DNA of 34,068 nucleotides from RGIG3102 sp964525015 (GCA_964525015.1 CAZGFY010000021.1:1-34068); one strand, 5' to 3'; positions 16,905-24,612 are shown, numbered from the stretch's first letter. The notes: generated from the sequence alone by a model not told the origin. A program made the numbers and translations.

Positions 16905-16975
16905 AATCAATAGTCAAACCATTTACGGCAGTTTGGTAGAAACGCTAAGGCCATATCCCTTAATTTATATTGATT
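16905..16975 (-). ncRNA. Purine riboswitch aptamer, guanine class
   Basis: On the minus strand the P1 stem is AATCAATA / TATTGATT (16968-16975 with 16905-16912). P2 is TAAGG/CCTTA around the loop GATATGG. The junction GTTTCTACC is exact, and P3 is CAAACT/GGTTTG around GCCGTAAAT. The P2 and P3 loop sequences are the kissing-loop consensus of the family. The ligand-reading base before P1 closes is C, in GACTAT; adenine riboswitches have U there. So this should bind guanine or hypoxanthine. The terminator at 16815-16853 is downstream and the purine operon follows, so high purine should switch the operon off. Confidence 0.95.
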
Positions 16976-17030
16976 TTTATTAAATTTTGTTTTATTTTGC
17001 AAAAAAATGTTATATTTTTTTTACAAGTTA

Positions 17031-17060
17031 ATTGTACTATATAACACCATTTATTTTCAA
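17031..17060 (-). promoter_or_regulatory. Likely promoter of the purine operon
   Basis: On the minus strand TTGAAA (17055-17060) and TACAAT (17031-17036) are 18 bp apart. The start would be about 50 bases before the aptamer. The stretch 17061-17186 between this promoter and the next terminator contains no gene that I can support. Confidence 0.55.
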
Positions 17061-17186
17061 CTGTGATTAGTTATGAAAAAAGAGAGTATTTTTTATGATT
17101 TTCTATAACAAAAGTAAAAAATCACCTAATTTACAGGGTAAAATTTAAACCTAGATAAACTTAAATAAGCTAAAATCGATATTATT

Positions 17187-17224
17187 AAAAAAGTGTAACC
17201 TGATATTTCATCAGATTACACTTT
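17187..17224 (-). terminator. Terminator of the rlmB / pseudo-ATPase operon
   Basis: On the minus strand AAAGTGTAATCTGAT pairs with ATCAGGTTACACTTT (15 bp, one U.G) around GAAAT, then TTTTTT. On the plus strand the wobble becomes a mismatch, which fits use on the minus strand. Confidence 0.9.
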
Positions 17225-17231
17225 AATTATA

Positions 17232-20195
17232 TTAGTATTTTTTAATATAAGCCACAACGATTGTAAGTCCAGCCCAGCCAAGAGCTAGAAGCTGTATTGA
17301 TAGTAGTGGAATTTTAGGAATAGTTAGCGAATAAGAGAATAACAATGCTAAAACCGCACCAGTTGCAACAGATAGGTTTTGAACCACTAAGCAGATAGTT
17401 TGTGCTATTCTTGCTGCCTCAGACGCTGAAAAACTTTGAGTTAGCGAATGAAGATTATCTAAATGTGCAACACATGCCTCTGTTTCAAAGGTGTAGTCAG
17501 TGTAGCTTTGCATTAATAAAAACTCTTGCTGTGTTAAAACTCCAACACTTTCTAGTGGCAAATCATATATTTTTTCAACCAGTCTTGCATCAACATTGAA
17601 ATCTCTTGAAGTTAGGATAATATTCCTTGAATGTTTAACAAAGACATCTAAATTTCTTTTAACTTCGTCATCTCTATGATAACTAACTATAAACACGCCG
17701 TATAATTGACCATTTATAGAAATATAAATTGGCTTTTGATTTTTTTCCATTAAAGCAGTTTCGCCGTTTAATGGTGGTAGCGATATATCGTATTTTTCCA
17801 TTAGCTGACGATTACCAACTAAAACTCTGCTTTTATTTACCCAAGCTACATAGCCTTGATTTTGTGTATATTCGCAAGACTCAACTGGATATAAAATATC
17901 AGTGTTATTTTTAATAACCTTCATAAATATCGGCTTTAAGTTTTCACATTCTGCAATCAATACGCTAGAAGCATAAAGTATAGCAGTATCTAATTTATCA
18001 ACTTTTACTGGGCGAATACTTTGAAGAACAACTGAACTTTTTGGAAATAGATGCTTTGCATCAAAGGTTACATGAGTTGTTTTTGATAGTTGATCTATTC
18101 CTTGCCAACCGTTAACTAATGCCCCAACCTGCTTTAATTTATTTTGCATTAATAAAGATGGAACGCTAACAATCATTGAATGTGCTAGTGGAATTTGCAT
18201 AACAGCAGAGCCTGCTGCACAGGAAATTGCCGTTGTTATACTTTTTGATAACACTAATGATAAAAGGAATGATACCCCTGTTACCACATAAGAAACTAAA
18301 ACAACTTTTTTTGATACAATATCACTTTTACTTATTGAAAATCCTGCTTGTAAAAAGTTTGTTATATTGCTTGTTTTCCTTGAAAGAAGTATGTTTGGCA
18401 TATTACTATCTAAAGTTCTTGAAAGCCTTTTAACCGCTTCTGTATCTTTTAATATATATCCAACATTTATTCCCTCAGGTGCATATGCCAATTTTAAATT
18501 TCGAATAATATTATCAGTAGCTATTCTTTTTCCTATTGCATTAAATGCAAGAGCAAAACAAACTATACTTGCAAAAATAGTCATTTCATTCGGCGGCAGT
18601 TTATCTGAATTAAATGTGAAAACAAGTAATTGAATTAAGGTTAAAACACAGCCTAAACTAATAAAGCTATCAGGTGTTGGCTCTTTAAATAATCCTTTAA
18701 AGCCAGAAATAATCGTTGGAATAAAGGCTAAAAGTATCACAAAGAATATAACTAAATTCACAAGATAAAAACTCATTGGCTGGGATACTGGATTAATAAA
18801 TGATGGAAGATTTATAGAGCTTGTTGCAAAAATAGTTAGCATGCTTAGTAAAAGTGCTCCTATAAATCCAGCTGCTATTCTAAAAGAAAGCGTTGTTTTA
18901 AAATTTTGAAGTTCACTTGTTATATCTTGGCTTTCATCAGTTGCCTTTTCAAATATCTCACCAAAAGCAAGATACTCCTCAAAAACTGACTCCTCTTCCT
19001 CTTCTTCATAATCAAAATTAAATTCAATTTTCTCATTATCATCTTCTTCGCTAGACGAATTTAAATCAGTGATAGTTTGTGTTTCAACAAATTTTGTGTA
19101 AAACACATCCTGTGTATCTTGATTTTGTAAAGCAGAAAAAACATTTTCAGCAGTGTTTGATAAAATTTTATTATCAATATCTTCTTTGATATCTTCTTTA
19201 TTATCTTTACTATCTTCTTTTATATCAGCTCCCATAATGCTATTTAAAGCAATTTGAGTGTTTGTTAAAGTGCTTTCATCGCCATTTTTACTAGGAGAAA
19301 TAATTTGCGAAAGCAAATCTTTTTTAGGCTCTGTTTTAATAGCGTCTATTTCAAGTGTTTTTGAACTATCTATATCATTTTTTATATCTTCTTTTATTAT
19401 TATTTCTTTAGGCGTTTCTTTATTATCTATTTCATCATCTTTATATTTTTTATAAATAGGCATAGAAGATGTATCAAGTTTTTGCTTTTCTTTTTTAACC
19501 TTCTCTTTTTTAGGAGCTGGGATTTCTAATTCTTCTGTAAGCTCCGCTATTTCATACTCTTCATTTTGCATTTCTTCTATATCTTTATCCGAGATAGAAA
19601 AAAGGCTTTTAAATCCTAATTTTTTCTTTTTCTTTGGCTGTTTTTGTATGATAGTCTCTTCTATTATTTCGCTATCATCAAAAATTTCTTCTTTAACTTC
19701 TTCTTTTAAAAGTTCTTCTTTTTCTTTTATCGCATTTAATTTTTGCTCTTTTTTTATTTTTTTAGAAAGCTTTTTATCCTTATTTTCATCTTCAAAAAAA
19801 TATTCGTCTGGAAGATTTAATGAAAGGCTATCTGTAACATACTTCTTTTTAAAGAAACTTGATTTTTTCTTACCTGTGTTTACTTCAAGCTCTTTTGGCT
19901 GTTTTGTAACAGCAACAGTTATCGTGAAAAAATCTTTGAACTCATCATCCTGTTTAGACAGCGTTTCTTCAATTACCTCTTCCTTTTTTTCTGCCACTTT
20001 TTTAGTTTCGGTATTTAAAAAGGTTTCAAGTGCTGGATTTGTAGCCGTTAAAACAGATGTTGAGGCTTCTTTTGTGGTTGGTTTTACATCTATTTTTTTC
20101 TCACTAGAAATAGGGGAATCATTAATTCCCCTTTCTTCTTTTCTCTTTTTTATGCTTTCTAAAATGCTATCAATATCTTTTGAAGAGTTTGGCAT
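17232..20195 (-). CDS. Degenerate P-type ATPase-like membrane protein with long charged N-terminus
   Basis: A 987-residue protein in two parts. Residues 1-435 are cytoplasmic, low-complexity and rich in Lys and Glu (PKKKKKLGF, EEVKEEIFDD), probably disordered or coiled. Residues 438-987 follow the layout of a heavy-metal P-type ATPase: four hydrophobic helices (about 438-560), a small loop, two helices (about 625-680), a cytoplasmic segment, and two C-terminal helices. The stretch SCAAGSAVMQIPL near 659, then GALVNGWQGIDQLSKTTHVTFD to Asp712, lines up with SCPCALVISIPL and GILIKGSNYIESLSKVDTFVFD of the pump at 29144-30991. But DKTGT is replaced by DAKHLF, CPC by CAA, TGD by TSRD, and no GDGxND motif exists. 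It cannot run the ATPase cycle. Ribosome binding site AAGGA is upstream; rlmB is 28 bases before it. The function is unknown; an envelope scaffold or ligand-binding role is possible. Confidence 0.85.
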   Translation of the reverse strand: MPNSSKDIDSILESIKKRKEERGINDSPISSEKKIDVKPTTKEASTSVLTATNPALETFLNTETKKVAEKKEEVIEETLSKQDDEFKDFFTITVAVTKQPKELEVNTGKKKSSFFKKKYVTDSLSLNLPDEYFFEDENKDKKLSKKIKKEQKLNAIKEKEELLKEEVKEEIFDDSEIIEETIIQKQPKKKKKLGFKSLFSISDKDIEEMQNEEYEIAELTEELEIPAPKKEKVKKEKQKLDTSSMPIYKKYKDDEIDNKETPKEIIIKEDIKNDIDSSKTLEIDAIKTEPKKDLLSQIISPSKNGDESTLTNTQIALNSIMGADIKEDSKDNKEDIKEDIDNKILSNTAENVFSALQNQDTQDVFYTKFVETQTITDLNSSSEEDDNEKIEFNFDYEEEEEESVFEEYLAFGEIFEKATDESQDITSELQNFKTTLSFRIAAGFIGALLLSMLTIFATSSINLPSFINPVSQPMSFYLVNLVIFFVILLAFIPTIISGFKGLFKEPTPDSFISLGCVLTLIQLLVFTFNSDKLPPNEMTIFASIVCFALAFNAIGKRIATDNIIRNLKLAYAPEGINVGYILKDTEAVKRLSRTLDSNMPNILLSRKTSNITNFLQAGFSISKSDIVSKKVVLVSYVVTGVSFLLSLVLSKSITTAISCAAGSAVMQIPLAHSMIVSVPSLLMQNKLKQVGALVNGWQGIDQLSKTTHVTFDAKHLFPKSSVVLQSIRPVKVDKLDTAILYASSVLIAECENLKPIFMKVIKNNTDILYPVESCEYTQNQGYVAWVNKSRVLVGNRQLMEKYDISLPPLNGETALMEKNQKPIYISINGQLYGVFIVSYHRDDEVKRNLDVFVKHSRNIILTSRDFNVDARLVEKIYDLPLESVGVLTQQEFLLMQSYTDYTFETEACVAHLDNLHSLTQSFSASEAARIAQTICLVVQNLSVATGAVLALLFSYSLTIPKIPLLSIQLLALGWAGLTIVVAYIKKY

Positions 20196-20223
20196 AATAG
20201 TTTTATCCTTTTTATATTTTTAA

Positions 20224-20973
20224 TTATAGGCTTCTTTGGCGGCTTATTTCATACATTAATATCCCAGCTGCAACAGAGGCATTATAAGAATCAACACCAC
20301 TATCGTTTGCAATCATTGGAATAGTAACTATATCATCGCATAAACTTTTAACTAAAGGCTGAACACCTTTGCCTTCATTTCCAATAACTAGTGCAATAGC
20401 ACCTTTTAAGTTTTGCTTATAAACTGGAACTTTTGAAAAATCTGCACAGTATACAAATATATTTTTTTCTTTTAAAAGTCGAACTGTTTGAGCAATATTG
20501 CTAACTTTTGATATTGGCATATGCATTGAGGCACCAGCAGAAGATTTGTGCACAATACCTGTTATACTACTAGAGCCCCTTTTTGGGATTATCACCCCGT
20601 GTGCTCCCATTAAATATGCACTTCTTATAATCGCTCCTAAATTATGCGGATCTTCTATACTTTCACATATAACTATGAATGGAGCTTCATTTTTCTCTTT
20701 TGCTATTTCTAAAATTTCATCAATTTCTAAATAAGTAACAGTGCTTGCAAAAGCAGCCACTCCTTGGTGATGTTCGTTTTCGCAAAGGGTGGTTAATTTT
20801 AAAGGATGCACTTTTTTAATAACTGCACCACAATCTTTTGCAAGAGCAATATAAAAATTTTGAACGCTTGGGTTTAGGCTTTCAGAAATAAAAACCGTGT
20901 CTACACTTGATTTTGATTTTAAAAGCTCAGTAACAGGGTTTTTGCCGTATATTATTTCATTTTTGTATTCCAT
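20224..20973 (-). CDS. rlmB: 23S rRNA 2'-O-methyltransferase, RlmB/TrmH (SPOUT) family
   Basis: A 249-residue SPOUT methyltransferase that probably methylates the 2'-O of G2251 in the 23S rRNA P loop. The N-terminal substrate-binding domain starts with IIYGKNPVTELL (residues 7-18). The knotted catalytic domain has motif 1 EDPHNLGAIIRSA (Asn111, Arg117), motif 2 ALVIGNEGKGV and motif 3 DSYNASVAAGILMYE. In motif 3 the usual SLNVSVA reads SYNASVA. Other TrmH-family targets cannot be excluded, but the length and the YGxNPV start favour RlmB. Ribosome binding site AAAGGA lies upstream. A TATAAT at about 21020 on the minus strand may be its own -10. It shares a transcript with the pseudo-ATPase gene. 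Confidence 0.93.
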   Translation of the reverse strand: MEYKNEIIYGKNPVTELLKSKSSVDTVFISESLNPSVQNFYIALAKDCGAVIKKVHPLKLTTLCENEHHQGVAAFASTVTYLEIDEILEIAKEKNEAPFIVICESIEDPHNLGAIIRSAYLMGAHGVIIPKRGSSSITGIVHKSSAGASMHMPISKVSNIAQTVRLLKEKNIFVYCADFSKVPVYKQNLKGAIALVIGNEGKGVQPLVKSLCDDIVTIPMIANDSGVDSYNASVAAGILMYEISRQRSL

Positions 20974-21068
20974 TAGATAATCAGTCCTTTTAATATAATT
21001 CTTATTTTAGTAAATTATATCAAATTTTTTGTAATAATAAAAGGCTTTTTAGCTAAAAAAATAATATT

Positions 21069-21317
21069 TTAAAAAATATTTATAATTATAGAAGCTAAAA
21101 AGAATACTGATAAGAAAAAAACAAAAAAATTAAATGGTGTAAAGAGTGATTTTTCTTGTTTTTTAATATTTAAATTATCCAAAATTTCTTGTGCATCTTT
21201 TCTAGTGTTTGCAACATTTACACTATGCTCTCCTGGCTTTAAAAAAACTAATATTTTTTCTATCTCTTTATTTTTTGTATCTTTAATCTCAATTACTTTG
21301 TGTTGAAGTCCTCTCAT
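21069..21317 (-). CDS. Small tail-anchored membrane protein, unrecognised
   Basis: An 82-residue protein. I chose the ATG at 21317 because AGGTGG lies just before it; the open frame reaches a TTG nine codons upstream, which would place that ribosome binding site inside the gene. Residues 1-58 are charged and contain HKVIEIKDTKNKEIEKILVFLKPGEHSVN, which could be a small beta-rich domain, followed by a helix (RKDAQEILDNL). Residues 60-82 are a single hydrophobic helix ending the protein, with no signal peptide, so it should be anchored by its tail with the N-terminus in the cytoplasm. It lies 95 bases before rlmB on the same strand. I do not recognise a family. Confidence 0.75.
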   Translation of the reverse strand: MRGLQHKVIEIKDTKNKEIEKILVFLKPGEHSVNVANTRKDAQEILDNLNIKKQEKSLFTPFNFFVFFLSVFFLASIIINIF

Positions 21318-21422
21318 AAATCCACCTATCTTCCTTTCTGTCAACTTTTGTATAAAATGCTGATTTTTTTATCAAAAAAATCATATAAAAAATTACAAAT
21401 TGTAGATAAAAAAAGCTTGACT

Positions 21423-21563
21423 TAGTTTTCAACATCGAACAAATAATGTTGAAAACTATGTTGAAACTGTTGAAAACTATGCATAAAAACTATACTTTTA
21501 TAAGATTTTTTGTCGAGTGAAGTGGATAGTTTTCAACATAGCGTTGAAAACCCTGTTTAAAAC
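21423..21563. repeat. Cluster of TGTTGAAAACT repeats in both orientations
   Basis: The gap between two divergent genes holds a cluster of one 11-12 bp motif. Inverted pair 1 has 13-bp arms, TAGTTTTCAACAT (21423-21435) and ATGTTGAAAACTA (21446-21458). A direct copy TGTTGAAAACT begins at 21469, with a one-base-shorter copy (TGTTGAAACT) between. Inverted pair 2 has 9-bp arms GTTTTCAAC (21529-21537) and GTTGAAAAC (21543-21551). A decayed copy TGTTTAAAACT is at 21554-21564. The motif is one base from the DnaA box TTTTCCACA (TTTTCAACA). It could be an operator array, a DnaA-titration site or a cruciform-forming element. Confidence 0.75.
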
Positions 21564-21728
21564 TATTTGTTATATAAATTTTTGTCAATAGGTTAATTTA
21601 ACAAATTTTATATAGTAATTCTTGAGTAAAACTTATCCTTTTAAACAATTAAAAAAATAATATTTTTTGCATATTAAGTTAAAATATGGTAAATTATATA
21701 TATAAGAAAAGTTTAAGGGGAAAATGTT

Positions 21729-22559
21729 ATGTATAAAATTAATAATGATTTAATTATATTTAAAAATATTAGCGATTATAATTTGGATGAAACATTTTTA
21801 TGTGGTCAGGCATTTAGATGGGATAAGTATAAAGATGGATTTTCAGGCTTTATTGATAATAAATTAGTCTATGTTTATTTTGATAGTAAAGATTTAATAG
21901 TTAAGCCATTAATTAAAGTTGAAAATCTTGATGAATTTGCTAATAAAGCAAAAAAATATCTTGCTCTTAATATCGATTATAAAAAATTAAAAGATGAGTT
22001 TTCAAAAGATGAAGTTATGAAAAAATCTATATCATATGCCCCTGGAATAAGGGTATTAAATCAAGATTTTTTTGAAACCTTACTCACTTTTATAATAAGT
22101 CAAAACAATAATATACCAAGAATCAAAAAAATTGTTGACTCATTATGCGAAAAATATGGAGAAAAACTTGGAGATTTTTATACTTTTCCAACTCCAAATG
22201 ATTTAAAAGATGTTTCAGTGGAAGAATTCTTTGAGCTTAAAATGGGATTTCGTGCAAAATACATCTATGATGCTGTATTAAAAATTAATTCAGGTGAAAT
22301 AAAAAAAGAAATTCTTTTGTCCCTTTCTTATGAAGATGCTCAAAAAGAATTATTAAAAATCAAAGGGGTTGGCCCAAAAGTTGCAGATTGTGTTTTATTA
22401 TTTTCGCTTGAAAAATACGAGAGTTTTCCAAAAGATGTTTGGATAAATCGTGCATTAGAGCAGATGTTTCCAGATGGTTTACCAAAGGAAATTAAAGGCT
22501 ATGAAGGGATAGCTCAGCAATATATTTTTCATTATGCAAGAAATAACCTTGAAAAATAA
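21729..22559 (+). CDS. ogg: 8-oxoguanine DNA glycosylase/AP lyase, Ogg1 family
   Basis: This repair enzyme removes 8-oxoguanine from DNA and cuts the backbone. The 276 residues have an N-terminal OGG domain (about 1-105, with TFLCGQAFRWDKY near 25) and a helix-hairpin-helix GPD domain. The hairpin is LLKIKGVGPKVADCVLLFS, with catalytic Lys217 and PKDVW with Asp236. The 19-residue spacing is the same as Lys249-Asp268 in human OGG1. It is of the bacterial type known from Clostridium acetobutylicum, lacking the extra N-terminal extension of the human protein. The ribosome binding site is AAGGGG. The promoter region upstream contains the repeat array at 21423-21563, which lies about 165 bp before the ATG. 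The fba promoter overlaps its 3' end. Confidence 0.93.
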   Translation: MYKINNDLIIFKNISDYNLDETFLCGQAFRWDKYKDGFSGFIDNKLVYVYFDSKDLIVKPLIKVENLDEFANKAKKYLALNIDYKKLKDEFSKDEVMKKSISYAPGIRVLNQDFFETLLTFIISQNNNIPRIKKIVDSLCEKYGEKLGDFYTFPTPNDLKDVSVEEFFELKMGFRAKYIYDAVLKINSGEIKKEILLSLSYEDAQKELLKIKGVGPKVADCVLLFSLEKYESFPKDVWINRALEQMFPDGLPKEIKGYEGIAQQYIFHYARNNLEK

Positions 22560-22577
22560 TTAAAAAAGGAGTATTAT
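22549..22577 (+). promoter_or_regulatory. Promoter of fba
   Basis: TTGAAA (22549-22554) and TATTAT (22572-22577) are 17 bp apart, the -35 lying inside the last codons of ogg. The start is near 22584, with a leader of about 70 bases. Confidence 0.65.
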
Positions 22578-22589
22578 ATTAATAGTGTG

Positions 22590-22615
22590 AAATATTTAAC
22601 TAACATTAAATATTT
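22590..22615 (+). repeat. Inverted repeat at the start of the fba leader
   Basis: AAATATTTAA and TTAAATATTT are exact 10-bp arms around CTAACA. It lies just after the predicted transcription start, so it could be an operator or a weak 5' stem. The sequence is A/T only and could be chance in such an AT-rich region. Confidence 0.4.
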
Positions 22616-22652
22616 AAATAATCAACAAAAAGAATTTTAAAGGAGTATATTT

Positions 22653-23516
22653 ATGCTAGTAAACGCAAAAGAAATGCTAAAAAAAGCAAGAAATGAAGGA
22701 TACGCAGTAGGACATTTTAACATTAATAACTTAGAATGGACAAAGGCTGTTCTTCTAACTGCACAAGAGCAAAACAGCCCAGTTATCCTAGGTGTATCAG
22801 AAGGTGCCGGCAAATATATGTGTGGCTATCCAACAGTTGTTGCTATGGTTAATGCTATGATTAAAGAGTTAAAAATCACAGTTCCAGTTGCACTTCATTT
22901 AGACCACGGTAGCTATGAAGGTGCTAAAGCTTGTATCGAAGCTGGTTTTTCATCAGTTATGTTTGATGGTAGCCATTACTCTATCGAAGAAAATATTGAA
23001 AAAACAAAAGAAATCGTTGCTCTAGCTAATTCAAAAGGAATTTCAGTTGAAGCTGAAGTTGGCTCAATTGGTGGCGAAGAGGACGGCGTTACAGGTAAAG
23101 GCGAAGTTGCTGATGAAAAAGAATGTGCATTAATAGCAAGCCTTGGCGTTGATATGCTAGCTGCTGGTATTGGTAATATTCACGGACAATATCCAGAAAA
23201 CTGGCAAGGTCTTGATTTTGAGGCGCTTGATAAAATTAATGAAGCTGTTGATAAACTTCCTTTAGTTCTTCACGGTGGTACTGGTATTCCAGAAGAAATG
23301 ATTAAAAAAGCTATCTCTTTAGGGGTTGCAAAAATCAATGTTAACACTGAATGTCAATTAGTGTTTGCTGCTGCAACTAGAGAATACATCCTAGCGGATA
23401 AAGATTTACAAGGAAAGGGATACGACCCAAGAAAACTTCTAGCACCAGGATTTGAAGCAATCAAAGCTGGCGTTAAAGAAAAAATGGAGCTTTTTGGAAG
23501 TGTAAATAAAGCATAA
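22653..23516 (+). CDS. fba: Class II fructose-bisphosphate aldolase
   Basis: Zinc-dependent aldolase splitting fructose 1,6-bisphosphate into dihydroxyacetone phosphate and glyceraldehyde 3-phosphate in glycolysis. 287 residues. Motifs are ALHLDHGSYEGA (catalytic Asp84, zinc His85), EAEVGSIGGEEDG, AAGIGNIHGQYP (zinc His177), and LVLHGGTGIPEE (zinc His207), with the phosphate-binding INVNTE that follows. Tagatose-bisphosphate aldolase is a close relative with similar motifs, but the single-copy, strongly expressed look (AAAGGAG site, codons richer in G/C than neighbours) favours the glycolytic enzyme. It has its own promoter and a strong two-way terminator. Confidence 0.96.
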   Translation: MLVNAKEMLKKARNEGYAVGHFNINNLEWTKAVLLTAQEQNSPVILGVSEGAGKYMCGYPTVVAMVNAMIKELKITVPVALHLDHGSYEGAKACIEAGFSSVMFDGSHYSIEENIEKTKEIVALANSKGISVEAEVGSIGGEEDGVTGKGEVADEKECALIASLGVDMLAAGIGNIHGQYPENWQGLDFEALDKINEAVDKLPLVLHGGTGIPEEMIKKAISLGVAKINVNTECQLVFAAATREYILADKDLQGKGYDPRKLLAPGFEAIKAGVKEKMELFGSVNKA

Positions 23517-23517
23517 T

Positions 23518-23555
23518 AAAAATGCGATGAGAATTAAAATCTCATCGCATTTTTT
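23518..23555. terminator. Two-way terminator between fba and the lipoprotein gene
   Basis: AATGCGATGAGA pairs with TCTCATCGCATT around ATTAAAA, with T runs on both strands. It serves fba on the plus strand and the convergent gene at 23569. Confidence 0.92.
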
Positions 23556-23568
23556 ATTTAATAAATTA

Positions 23569-24612
23569 TTAGCCTAGTTCAGATTTTGCATCTTCAAGAG
23601 CGTATAAAAGTGATGAAACATCAATAGTAACGCTTGCTTTTAAATCTTCAACATCTGGAATCATTGGATAGTCTTCATTTTTTTCATATGTTGGCATACC
23701 GATAACTTCATCAATTGTTTTGCCCATAGCGTAATCACCTAAAGCTTTATATTGCTCAAATAATTCTTTTTCAATTGGTGATGCTATTATCATATTATAA
23801 TCTGGCCCTTTTTCAACCTTTGTTCTTAAATCAATTTCGCCTGTTAATTCGCCGGCTACATCAAAATTAATCTTTTGCTGTGCTGCATCAAACATAATTC
23901 CGATAATTTTTCCATCAGCATTAGTTGCAAGCCCTACAAATGTTGCAGTGATTTCAACGCTTGCCCCTTTTTCAGCCCCATCGCCCTCTTGTGGCACAAC
24001 TAAATTACTAACGCCAAGTGCAACGTCTGCTGGCATTTCAGCTAAAGGCATAGCATTATCATATGCTTTTTTAAGATTTTCAAAATAATCAGCTGTTGCG
24101 ATTGTAACGCCTGATTTTAAATCTTCATCTTCGCTCATATTCATAGCTTCATCAACTGTTTTTCCTATAGCCCAAGCTTTAAAGCTTTCTATTTGCTCAT
24201 AAAATTCTTTTCCAATTGGAGAATAATCTTTCATTCCATACGCATCGCCTTGCTCAGCTTTTGTTTGTAAAACAGCTTCTTTACTCACTGTTCCATCTTC
24301 TGCAAATTCAACTATTTGCTCTGTTACATCAAAAGAAATATCCATAATTTTGCCGTCCATATCAAATATAACAGCCATTAGAGAAGTTTCCATTTCTGCT
24401 TTTAGCGCTTGGCTATATGATTTTGGCACAGCTGCAACACCTAGCATATAGCTAGCTTTTGTAGTTTCTTCCTCTGTGGTTTCTTCTTCCACCGTAGTTT
24501 CCTCTGTAGTGGTTGTTTCCTCAGCCGTTTCTTCTTCAGTCGTAGTTTGGGTGCAACCAGCTAAAGATAAAACCATAAAGATTGATAGTAATAATGCAAT
24601 AAACTTTTTCAT
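23569..24612 (-). CDS. Secreted lipoprotein with a duplicated domain
   Basis: A 347-residue lipoprotein starting at the ATG at 24612 (AAAGGA upstream), which begins directly with the signal peptide. The lipobox is LAGC with Cys20. A Thr/Glu-rich linker (residues 21-54) follows, then two copies of one domain at about 55-188 and 197-347. Matching segments are FDMDGKIMDISFD / TNADGKIIGIMFD, YGMKDYSPIGKEFYEQ / YNMIIASPIEKELFEQ, GKTVDEAMNM / GKTIDEVIGM, and DLKSGVTI / DLKASVTI. The domain appears in secreted proteins of Clostridia and may be related to FMN-binding or ligand-binding folds, but I cannot name it with certainty. The promoter is TTGATA-17 bp-TAAACT (24695-24723, minus strand). Its linker would hold the domains off the membrane. 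Function unknown. Confidence 0.9.
   Translation of the reverse strand: MKKFIALLLSIFMVLSLAGCTQTTTEEETAEETTTTEETTVEEETTEEETTKASYMLGVAAVPKSYSQALKAEMETSLMAVIFDMDGKIMDISFDVTEQIVEFAEDGTVSKEAVLQTKAEQGDAYGMKDYSPIGKEFYEQIESFKAWAIGKTVDEAMNMSEDEDLKSGVTIATADYFENLKKAYDNAMPLAEMPADVALGVSNLVVPQEGDGAEKGASVEITATFVGLATNADGKIIGIMFDAAQQKINFDVAGELTGEIDLRTKVEKGPDYNMIIASPIEKELFEQYKALGDYAMGKTIDEVIGMPTYEKNEDYPMIPDVEDLKASVTIDVSSLLYALEDAKSELG

Noticed and set aside
16905..16975. Adenine riboswitch
   Set aside because: The discriminator base is C (GACTAT), where adenine-sensing members have U.
19648..20223. 191-codon open frame on the plus strand inside the pseudo-ATPase gene
   Set aside because: It is antisense to the Lys/Glu-rich N-terminus, which gives a Ser/Phe-rich reading with no domain, no ribosome binding site and no promoter.
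21361..21383. Hairpin TGATTTTTTT-ATC-AAAAAAATCA in front of the tail-anchored protein gene
   Set aside because: An A/T-only stem of this kind is likely by chance in a roughly 30% GC sequence, and no clear role follows from its position.
21423..21563. oriC
   Set aside because: The motif resembles a DnaA box, but no dnaA, dnaN, rpmH or gidA lies nearby, and the neighbours are ordinary genes. DnaA binding remains possible, an origin does not look likely.
22588..22641. Possible 17-codon leader peptide before fba (GTG start, MKYLTNIKYLNNQQKEF)
   Set aside because: The nearest AGGAG is about 16 bases from the GTG, too far, and no attenuator hairpin follows.
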